Positions 12,655-17,972 of a DNA stretch of 17,972 nt are shown in pieces; within the stretch, counting starts at the first letter, position 1; each line of letters starts with the position of its first letter. The DNA is from Anaerolineae bacterium (GTDB lineage: Bacteria > Chloroflexota > Anaerolineae > JAFGEY01), in assembly GCA_016931365.1 (NCBI GenBank), contig JAFGEY010000210.1, positions 1-17,972 on the forward strand, written 5' to 3'. The notes beneath the pieces were generated by a model. The model was not told where the DNA came from, searched no databases, and saw only the letters and a list, made by a program, of their open reading frames with translations. The position numbers and the translations under genes were made by a program.

Positions 12655-14268
12655 TCATTCTGGCCCGGCCCAAGGCAACTTGAAGGTAAAGGTTGTGCCC
12701 GCACCAACCTCAGAGTGCAGCCCAATCTCGCCGCCGTAAATCTCGACGATGCGCTTGACGATCGACAAGCCCAGGCCGGTACCCTGTCGTTCCATCGTTT
12801 TGGCCTCATCGGTGCGGAAAAAGTCCTGGAAAATGCGTTCCTGGTCTTTTTCAGAGATGCCAATGCCCGTATCTTGTACTGCGCCGACGATCAAATCTCC
12901 TTCTTGTCGCACTGAGGTGGTCACCTGACCGCCGGGCCGGGTGTACTTGATCCCATTGCTGACCAGGTTCATCCACAGTTGTTTGATATGGTTGGGCGCG
13001 GCCACCACCGGCGGCAGGCCCGGCTCGATCTCTGTTTCAATGGTGATTTCTTTGTCATTGGCCCACGATCGTACAGTTTCGCACACCGTTTGAAGCGCTT
13101 CTCCGACCTGCACCGGCTTGCATTGGTCGATCAGGGCGCGCTGCTGGATTTTGCCCAATTCCAACAGGTCGGCGATCAGGTCGAGTTGCTCCCGCGCGCG
13201 CTGTTCGGAACGCTCCAGAATCTCGCGCTGTCGCTCTTCGGGCACATAGCCGTCGAGGATCAGCTTGATGTAGCTGTGAATCGCGGCGACGGGGGCGCGC
13301 AACTCGTGCGTCACCAGGAGGGTGAATTGCATTCGCGCATCGTCGAGTTCCTTGAGTTTTTTGTTCATCTCGGCTAACTGTTCGTTAGCCGCGGCCAATT
13401 GTTGATTGGCCTCGGTCAGTTCACCAGCGCGCAGTTCGCAAGAGAGGTTGGCTTGAGCCAATTGTTCGTTGAGGTCGGCCAGTTCGCTGGCGCGCAGTTC
13501 GCAAGAGAGGTTGGCTTGAGCCAATTGTTCGTTGAGGTCGGCCAGTTCGCCGGCGCGCAGTTCGCAGGCCGTATTGGCTGCGGCCAACTGTGCATTGAGT
13601 TCGGCCAGTTCGCCAGCGCGGACTTGGCACGAGAGGTTGGATTTCCACAGTTCCTGGGTGCGCTGCCGCAGCCGGCTGACGACGGAAGAGCTGAAATATG
13701 AGACAAAGACCAAGAGCGACGAAAGCGCCAGCCCGACGCCGGCCACTTGAAGCGGCTCGGCGTAGCGAGTTGGCATGCGATATCCGCGCAGATTGTAATG
13801 GGGAATGACACCGGTTGCCTCCAACAAGAGCAGTCCCCATGAGAGCAAGGCGGCCAGGGCTGCATAACCCATGCTGGCTCGCCTGGAAAAAACAATGCTG
13901 GCATTGATCACCGGCACGACGAAAAAAAAGAGAAAAGGATTTTCCAGTCCGCCCGAAAAATGAAACAGAAAAAAGAGTGTGATCAGGTCCAGTATTTTTT
14001 GCGCATGGGCCACCGCTGTGAACTGTCGATAGGTGTCGCCGGCCCGACGTTCCAGGAAACGCACATAGAGGAAAAGAATCCCGTTATATAGAGCAATCGC
14101 CGTCGCCGTGATCAACAAGGCTGCTACGGGCAGGGTTTCCGGGAGCACGGCATTGGCCGCCAGGGTTGCGATCAAGACAAAAAGAACGGTCAGCCAGCGC
14201 AGCCGCAACAGCCAATGGATTCGCTCATTGATTTCCAGGTGGGCAGGGACACTCAATAATTCGCTCAT
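12655..14268 (-). CDS. Membrane histidine kinase, RegB/PrrB-like sensor domain with Cys-repeat coiled coil
   Basis: 537 residues. The N-terminal half has five or six hydrophobic segments (about 20-42, 46-72, 90-104, 111-127, 134-153, 173-197). The RLRW start and the loop SGGLENPF (105-112) match the GGxxNPF quinone-site motif of RegB/PrrB kinases. A coiled coil follows (about 198-312) made of four 21-residue repeats (211-294), each with one cysteine: C214, C235, C256, C277. The HisKA phosphoacceptor box is VTHELRAPV with H321. The ATPase domain has the N box NLVSNGIKYT (435-444), G1 DTGIGI (466-471) and G2 GTGLGL (496-501). There is no receiver or periplasmic domain. It is the last gene of the minus-strand operon, 12 bases after the ACT gene, and ends at the strong terminator. 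Partners are likely among the receiver proteins upstream. Confidence 0.93.
   Translation of the reverse strand: MSELLSVPAHLEINERIHWLLRLRWLTVLFVLIATLAANAVLPETLPVAALLITATAIALYNGILFLYVRFLERRAGDTYRQFTAVAHAQKILDLITLFFLFHFSGGLENPFLFFFVVPVINASIVFSRRASMGYAALAALLSWGLLLLEATGVIPHYNLRGYRMPTRYAEPLQVAGVGLALSSLLVFVSYFSSSVVSRLRQRTQELWKSNLSCQVRAGELAELNAQLAAANTACELRAGELADLNEQLAQANLSCELRASELADLNEQLAQANLSCELRAGELTEANQQLAAANEQLAEMNKKLKELDDARMQFTLLVTHELRAPVAAIHSYIKLILDGYVPEERQREILERSEQRAREQLDLIADLLELGKIQQRALIDQCKPVQVGEALQTVCETVRSWANDKEITIETEIEPGLPPVVAAPNHIKQLWMNLVSNGIKYTRPGGQVTTSVRQEGDLIVGAVQDTGIGISEKDQERIFQDFFRTDEAKTMERQGTGLGLSIVKRIVEIYGGEIGLHSEVGAGTTFTFKLPWAGPE
13387..13638 (-). repeat. Four 63-bp tandem repeats in the kinase linker
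   Basis: Units on the minus strand: 13638-13576, 13575-13513, 13512-13450 and 13449-13387. The middle ones are nearly identical in DNA over more than 60 bases; the outer ones have diverged. The consensus peptide is NLSCELRAGELADLNEQLAQA, exactly three heptads. Copy number expansion by slippage keeps both the frame and the coiled-coil phase. Confidence 0.92.
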
Positions 14269-14280
14269 CTTGTGCTCGTT

Positions 14281-14754
14281 TCAGGGCAGGTCAAAGGCAT
14301 CATACATTGCAGCAATGGCATCATCCAGCCGGTCGGCAGCGATCACGCAAGACACGGTCGAAATTGAAGTCGAGATGGCCAGAATGTTGATCTCCCTGGC
14401 GGCCAGCGCTTTGAACATCGTCCCGGCAATACCGGGGCGTTCGCGAAAATCGGGACCAAAGATGGCGATCGTGGCGACGTCGGGCTGATGGGTGACGCTT
14501 TCAGCCTTGACTGCCTCCTTGAGCCGATCGATGATTTCGAGCGAGGCAGCCAGGTCGTCATGGCCGACGCAAAAGACGATATTGTCGCGCCCGTTGTTGC
14601 CGACGCAGTGGACGACAAACTGGACGTTGATCCTGGCCTCGCCCAATGTGCCGAGGACAGTCGCCGCCGTGCCGGGGCGCGAAGGGATGCCCTTGACGCC
14701 GATCTCGGACAGATGGGTATGTTTCATCACTCCGCCAATTTTAATCTTGTCCAT
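14281..14754 (-). CDS. Stand-alone double ACT-domain protein (aspartokinase regulatory-domain-like)
   Basis: 157 residues; ATG 14754 with a CTCCTTT (AAAGGAG on the minus strand) ribosome binding site. It consists of two ACT domains. The first starts near IGVKGIPSRPGTAATVLGTLGEARINVQFV (18-47); the second runs from about 92 with ATIAIFGPDFRERPGIAGTMFKALAAREINILAISTSISTVSCVI to the end. The PGxAxxxFxxLaxxxINI..IStS pattern is that of the C-terminal regulatory part of aspartokinase, but there is no kinase domain. ACT pairs bind amino acids or similar small ligands. It lies between a receiver gene and the kinase gene with short gaps, which suggests it feeds a metabolite signal into that system. 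This is inference; the ligand is unknown. Confidence 0.82.
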   Translation of the reverse strand: MDKIKIGGVMKHTHLSEIGVKGIPSRPGTAATVLGTLGEARINVQFVVHCVGNNGRDNIVFCVGHDDLAASLEIIDRLKEAVKAESVTHQPDVATIAIFGPDFRERPGIAGTMFKALAAREINILAISTSISTVSCVIAADRLDDAIAAMYDAFDLP

Positions 14755-14767
14755 TTTGCTCTCCTTT

Positions 14768-14788
14768 GACCTCGGAGGTCTTGCAAGA
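14768..14788. repeat. Two small adjoining palindromes in the receiver-ACT gap
   Basis: GACCTC-G-GAGGTC (14768-14780) overlaps TCTTGCAAGA (14779-14788). The first forms a 6-bp inverted repeat and its minus-strand reading AGACCTCCGAGGTC resembles the core of the palindrome at 3429-3466. It sits directly upstream of the ACT gene's ribosome binding site. Confidence 0.5.
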
Positions 14789-15166
14789 TCACTTTTTCAG
14801 CAGCCGTTTGATCTGGCTGAGCAACTGACCCGAAGCGATCGGTTTGGTCAAAAACCCGCCGATGTTGATCGATTCGTCGGTGGGGAAAAGTGCCGCGTAA
14901 TCGGTGTTGGCGATCGAGGTAACCATCAGGATCGGCACATCCTTGAACTCGGCAATCTCGGCCATTTGCTGGCTCATCGACAGACCATCGAGGATGGTGC
15001 TCATGATCACGTCAAGAATGACCAGATCAGGTTTTTCGGCAGCGAGCGCCCTCAGTCCCTGCGCGCTGTTGGCCGCGTCGGCCACAGTGTAGCCGTTCGG
15101 TTCGAGCATCATGCGGGTCGATTCAACAAAGTCGGGATCGTCATCGACAATCAGAATTTTGGGCAT
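14789..15166 (-). CDS. Stand-alone response regulator receiver protein (no output domain)
   Basis: 125 residues, a single CheY-like receiver domain. The acidic pocket is DDD (8-10), the phosphoacceptor is D52, the switch residue is T83 and the conserved lysine is K108 (LTKPI). The loop after D52 reads DVIMSTILDG rather than the usual D-x-x-MP-x-x-DG: the proline is missing and the loop is one residue longer. The beta4-beta5 region is also longer, with FPTDESINIGGFLTKP. It lies between nuoF and the ACT gene with AAGGAG before its start. The phosphodonor is probably the histidine kinase two genes downstream. Confidence 0.93.
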   Translation of the reverse strand: MPKILIVDDDPDFVESTRMMLEPNGYTVADAANSAQGLRALAAEKPDLVILDVIMSTILDGLSMSQQMAEIAEFKDVPILMVTSIANTDYAALFPTDESINIGGFLTKPIASGQLLSQIKRLLKK

Positions 15167-15190
15167 TGTTTGACTCCTTGAACAAATCGC

Positions 15191-16462
15191 TCAGGCAAGC
15201 GGACTCTTTTTATACTTGATATAGTACTCGTACTCGTCGCGGAAATGCTTGATGCTGCTCTGGACCGGGCTGACGGCCGCGTCACCCATCGGGCAGAAGG
15301 TATGCGTGGCAACGCCCGTGCAGAGCGAGAGCAGCAGTTCGATGTCGCCCTCGCGCCCTTTGCCGCCGACGATGCGCTCCAGGACTTCCAGCATCCGCCG
15401 GGTGCCGACCCGACAGGGAACACAGCGCCCGCACGACTCGTGCACAAAAAATTCGGTGATTTTGTACGCCACCTCAACCATCGACACGCTGTCGTTGATC
15501 ACGGTGATCGCACCGGTGCCCAGCGCCGATCCGGCCTCGACCAACGATTCAAAGTCCATATTGACGTCGATGTATCGGCCAGGCAGCACGGGCGTCGACG
15601 CGCCGCCGGGGATGATCGCCTTGAGCGGACGGCCGTTGCGCATCCCGCCGGCGTGCTCGTAGATGATCTCGCGCAATGGCGTGCCCAAAGGCAGCTCGAA
15701 ATTGCCGCGATTTTTGACGTGCCCGGCGACACAGAACAGCTTGGGTCCGGTGCTCTTTTCCGTGCCGATCCCGGTGTACCATTCCGCACCGTTGAGCACG
15801 ATGTGCGGCACGTTAGCCAGCGTCTCGACGTTATGCACCAGCGTCGGTTTGCCCCACAGGCCCTGCTGCGCCGGGTAGGGCGGCTTGAGGCGCGGTTCGC
15901 CGCGCTTGCCCTCCAGGCTGTTGATCATGGCCGTTTCCTCGCCACAGATATAAGCTCCCGCGCCCCTGTGCACCGACAAATCCAGGTCGTAGCCGCTGCC
16001 GAGGATGTTTTTGCCCAGGTAGCCACGCCGGTAGGCATCGTCGATGGCTTTGATCCAGCGTTTGACACCGAGGAAAAATTCGCCGCGAATATAAATGAAC
16101 GCCCGGTTCGCTCCGATGGCATAGCTGGCGATAATAATGCCTTCCAGCACCTGGTGTGGGTCCTTTTCGATCAGCAGACGGTCCTTGAACGTGCCCGGTT
16201 CGCCCTCGTCGGTGTTGACACAGACGTACTTGACCACATCGTCCTTGGGCATAAAGCTCCATTTGAGTCCGGCCGGAAAGCCTGCGCCGCCTCGACCGCG
16301 CAGCTTGGAGGCCTTGACGATGTCGATCAGCCCGGCGGGGGTGTGTTCGAGCAGCGCCTTGCGCACCGCCTGGTAGCCGCCCTGCTTGAGATAGGCGTCG
16401 ATCCTTTCCGAGTTGGGGTGATGAATATTGCGCAGCAAAATGGGTTCGAATTGTGTAGCCAT
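15191..16462 (-). CDS. nuoF: NuoF-like NADH-oxidising flavoprotein subunit (NuoF/HoxF/HydB-type core)
   Basis: 423 residues, the length of a bare NuoF. It binds FMN and NADH and carries the N3-type [4Fe-4S] cluster. Visible: GRGGAGFPAGLKW (56-68) for FMN/NADH, NTDEGEPGTFKDR (83-95), YIRGEF (124-129), GAGAYICGEETA (167-178) and the cluster ligands C344, C347, C350 (SCGRCVPCRVGT) with C390. It lacks the extra N-terminal thioredoxin-like and C-terminal ferredoxin-like domains of bifurcating HydB proteins. It starts four bases after the nuoE-like stop with GGGAGG at 16471-16476. With NuoE it forms a diaphorase module that could serve a soluble hydrogenase, an NAD-linked formate dehydrogenase or complex I. 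The hyp, fdhD and focA neighbours favour the first two. Confidence 0.94.
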   Translation of the reverse strand: MATQFEPILLRNIHHPNSERIDAYLKQGGYQAVRKALLEHTPAGLIDIVKASKLRGRGGAGFPAGLKWSFMPKDDVVKYVCVNTDEGEPGTFKDRLLIEKDPHQVLEGIIIASYAIGANRAFIYIRGEFFLGVKRWIKAIDDAYRRGYLGKNILGSGYDLDLSVHRGAGAYICGEETAMINSLEGKRGEPRLKPPYPAQQGLWGKPTLVHNVETLANVPHIVLNGAEWYTGIGTEKSTGPKLFCVAGHVKNRGNFELPLGTPLREIIYEHAGGMRNGRPLKAIIPGGASTPVLPGRYIDVNMDFESLVEAGSALGTGAITVINDSVSMVEVAYKITEFFVHESCGRCVPCRVGTRRMLEVLERIVGGKGREGDIELLLSLCTGVATHTFCPMGDAAVSPVQSSIKHFRDEYEYYIKYKKSPLA

Positions 16463-16466
16463 TGGA

Positions 16467-16919
16467 CTACCTCCCTGCCAGTTGATCGATCAAGCGGTCG
16501 AGCTTGTCCGGGGTTAGATCTTCATACAAATCATCGTTAACGCGCATCGTCGGTGATGTGCCGCAAGAAGCCAGACATTCGACTGTTTGCAGGGTAAATT
16601 GGCCGTCGGCGGTAGTTTCGCCGGGGCCAATGCCCAGTTTTTCGGCGATGAATTCGACCAGCTTTTCGCCGCCGCCTTCCATCCAGCAGCACAAGCCGGT
16701 ACAGACCTGGAGCACGTATCGGCCCACCGGCCTGGTGCGGAACATGCTGTAAAAGCTGGCGGTCTCGAAAACGTCTTTGGCGGACAGCCCCAGCCGGTCG
16801 GCGGCCTGCTGGATGGCCTCCTGGGTCAGATAGCCGTGCTGTTCCTGCGCGATGTAAAGGGCAGTGAGCACCATGGCGCGTTTTTGCGGGTCTTTGAATT
16901 GAGGCGCTTGCTCGGACAT
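16467..16919 (-). CDS. nuoE: NuoE-like [2Fe-2S] thioredoxin-fold subunit
   Basis: 150 residues from ATG 16919, preceded by GGGAGGC; a TTG 18 bases further upstream (16937) is in frame but would place this ribosome binding site inside the gene. The helical N-terminal domain (ALYIAQEQHGYLTQEAIQQAADRLGLS, then VFETASFYSMF) and the C-terminal thioredoxin-like ferredoxin domain are both present. The cluster ligands are C73 and C78 (CTGLCC; C77 is extra) and C115 and C119 (VECLASC). It donates or accepts electrons next to NuoF. It follows the second receiver gene by 27 bases and is cotranscribed with nuoF. Confidence 0.94.
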   Translation of the reverse strand: MSEQAPQFKDPQKRAMVLTALYIAQEQHGYLTQEAIQQAADRLGLSAKDVFETASFYSMFRTRPVGRYVLQVCTGLCCWMEGGGEKLVEFIAEKLGIGPGETTADGQFTLQTVECLASCGTSPTMRVNDDLYEDLTPDKLDRLIDQLAGR

Positions 16920-16946
16920 CTTGCCTCCCTGGATCAAGAATGGCGA

Positions 16947-17339
16947 TTATGGGTTATCGCTGGCGAGTGTTTTTTCGATCAGTTGCACGAGATCGCTGGG
17001 CTCGACGGGTTTGGTGAGAAATGCGCTGACGAACGCGAACGTTTCCTGTTGTTCGATCGCCTGTTTGTCGGTAAAGACGGACGAAATGACGATCAGGGGA
17101 ATGGTGCGCAGTTCGGCATCTTGCTGCATCGTCCGCGTGACCTCCGGCCCGGCCATGCTGTACGACATCAGCATGTCGAGCAGGACGAGGTCGGGACGTT
17201 CGAGGCGCAGCAGTTCGAGGCCCTGTTCGGCATTGTACGCGCAGAAAACCGTATAGCCTCCGGCTTCGAGAATGATGCGCACAAACTCGACAAAATCGGG
17301 ATCGTCGTCGATGACGAGAATTCTGGCTGTAGACGTCAT
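16947..17339 (-). CDS. Stand-alone response regulator receiver protein, divergent member
   Basis: 130 residues from ATG 17339, with GAGGGAG about 8 bases upstream; ATG 17354 is in frame but overlaps that ribosome binding site. Single receiver domain: acidic pocket DDD (11-13), phosphoacceptor D55 and an LTKP lysine near the C-terminus. The loop after D55 reads DMLMSYSMAGPEV, again without the usual MP, and the DG of the other receivers is AG. It lacks the FPTDE element of its two neighbours (ETFAFVSAFLTKP instead), so it is the least similar of the set and may have a different partner. It precedes nuoE by 27 bases. Confidence 0.92.
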   Translation of the reverse strand: MTSTARILVIDDDPDFVEFVRIILEAGGYTVFCAYNAEQGLELLRLERPDLVLLDMLMSYSMAGPEVTRTMQQDAELRTIPLIVISSVFTDKQAIEQQETFAFVSAFLTKPVEPSDLVQLIEKTLASDNP

Positions 17340-17475
17340 TCGGCACTCCCTCATGCTGGTTCAACACAGCGTTCTGGCCGCGTGCCTGGCATGATCCAAT
17401 GTCAGAGATGGAGGTGTAACAGGGCTGAGTTGCGGGTGTGATATTGCCAGGCTGCGTGTGGCAGAACAATCCTGC
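17340..17475 (-). other. 136-base gap between two receiver genes
   Basis: This is the longest gap in the minus-strand operon. A short hairpin, GGCAG / CTGCC (17460-17476), overlaps the stop of the upstream receiver gene. No clear -35/-10 pair is seen. It could hold an internal promoter for the nuoE-nuoF-kinase part; I see nothing decisive. Confidence 0.3.
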
Positions 17476-17853
17476 CTACTCAACAAACCGCTTTACGGTC
17501 TTGACCAATTCCTGCGGCTGGATCGGTTTGGATAGCCAGCGATCCACGTGCAGGTATTCGTCGGTAGGAAACATTTCGGCGTGCTCAGTGCTGGCAATCG
17601 ACGAAACCATAATCAGCGGGATTTTGGTCAACGCAGGGTCTTCGTGAAGAACGTGGCTGACGTTGACTCCGTCCAGGATCGTCGACATCATGATGTCGAG
17701 CACGATCAGGTCGGGTTTGTCAGCGCGAATTTTAGCCAGCGCCTGGTCGCCGTTGGCCGCGGTGTCTATCGTATAGCCCTCTCTGAGCAGAACAGTGCGA
17801 ATGATCTCTACAAAGTCCGGGTCATCGTCGACAACGAGTATTCGAGCAGCCAT
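17476..17853 (-). CDS. Stand-alone response regulator receiver protein
   Basis: 125 residues, single receiver domain: DDD (9-11), phosphoacceptor D53, lysine K109 (LSKPI). It is the closest relative of the receiver at 14789-15166: both have the MSTILDG loop after the phosphorylated aspartate and FPTDE before the lysine (FPTDEYLHVDRWLSKP). A strong AGGAGG precedes the start. It lies 31 bases after another receiver gene that runs off the window edge. Receivers of this size act by protein contact or as phosphate shuttles or sinks, not as transcription factors. Confidence 0.93.
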   Translation of the reverse strand: MAARILVVDDDPDFVEIIRTVLLREGYTIDTAANGDQALAKIRADKPDLIVLDIMMSTILDGVNVSHVLHEDPALTKIPLIMVSSIASTEHAEMFPTDEYLHVDRWLSKPIQPQELVKTVKRFVE

Positions 17854-17884
17854 TGCTTTCCTCCTATTTATGATCGAACCACAG

Positions 17885-17972
17885 TTATTTTAAAAATCGT
17901 TTGACTTCGCTGATCAGCTTATCTGGCGCGACCGGTTTGGAGAGAAACCGGTCGGCGGGAAAATGCCCTTCG
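17885..17972 (-). CDS. Partial response regulator receiver protein (C-terminal end only)
   Basis: Reading the minus strand from 17971 gives 28 codons and a TAA: EGHFPADRFLSKP followed by VAPDKLISEVKRFLK. This matches the end of the two receivers with FPTDE (FP.D..FLSKP, then a final helix ending KRFLK or KRFVE). It is therefore a fourth receiver protein; the 5' part lies beyond the window. Confidence 0.85.
   Translation of the reverse strand, partial: EGHFPADRFLSKPVAPDKLISEVKRFLK

Noticed and set aside
13387..13638. Possible CRISPR-like array
   Set aside because: The 63-bp units are contiguous, in frame and encode heptads; there are no spacers.
15245..16540. 431-codon plus-strand frame opposite nuoF
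   Set aside because: It mirrors the conserved NuoF gene, and its translation shows no family motif and no ribosome binding site.
1..17972. tRNA, rRNA, insertion sequence or prophage genes
   Set aside because: I found no cloverleaf, rRNA block, transposase or integrase motif in any frame I read.

Overview
The window is a hydrogen/formate metabolism region from a moderately GC-rich bacterium. The mix of genes (group of hyp genes, FocA, FdhD, NuoE/NuoF, many stand-alone receiver proteins) and the abundance of small palindromic repeats suggest a Chloroflexota (Anaerolineae/Caldilineae-like) genome. That assignment is inference: there is no rRNA or other phylogenetic marker here.

Left part (1-3300): two palindromic repeats precede a ferritin-like/rubrerythrin-type gene (174-662). 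A formate/nitrite channel FocA follows (813-1598). Two hairpins separate it from a convergent mobA (1706-2317, minus strand), and fdhD (2417-3292) is divergent from mobA. FocA, MobA and FdhD together point to a molybdenum/tungsten formate dehydrogenase encoded elsewhere.

Middle part (3344-12573, plus strand): a tightly packed operon that follows fdhD. It encodes a DUF711 protein, HypA, HypB, a GNAT acetyltransferase, HypF, HypC, HypD, a membrane-anchored beta-helix protein and HypE. It ends at a strong bidirectional terminator (12587-12621). The six Hyp proteins form the complete pathway that builds the Fe(CN)2CO group and inserts nickel in [NiFe] hydrogenases. No hydrogenase structural gene or maturation protease lies in the window. 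DUF711, the GNAT and the beta-helix gene are unexpected passengers. hypF, hypD, hypE and the DUF711 gene carry in-frame palindromic or short-repeat segments inside otherwise conserved proteins.

Right part (17972-12655, minus strand): a second, convergent operon. In transcription order it holds a truncated receiver protein at the window edge, two stand-alone receiver proteins, NuoE-like and NuoF-like NADH-oxidising subunits, a third complete receiver protein, a two-ACT-domain protein and a membrane histidine kinase. The kinase has a RegB/PrrB-like membrane domain with the GGxxNPF quinone-site motif. Its linker is a coiled coil of four 21-residue repeats, each with one cysteine. I consider this operon the best candidate for an undescribed system: a diaphorase module (NADH side) combined with a quinone/thiol-sensing kinase and at least four receiver proteins without output domains, next to hydrogenase and formate dehydrogenase maturation genes.
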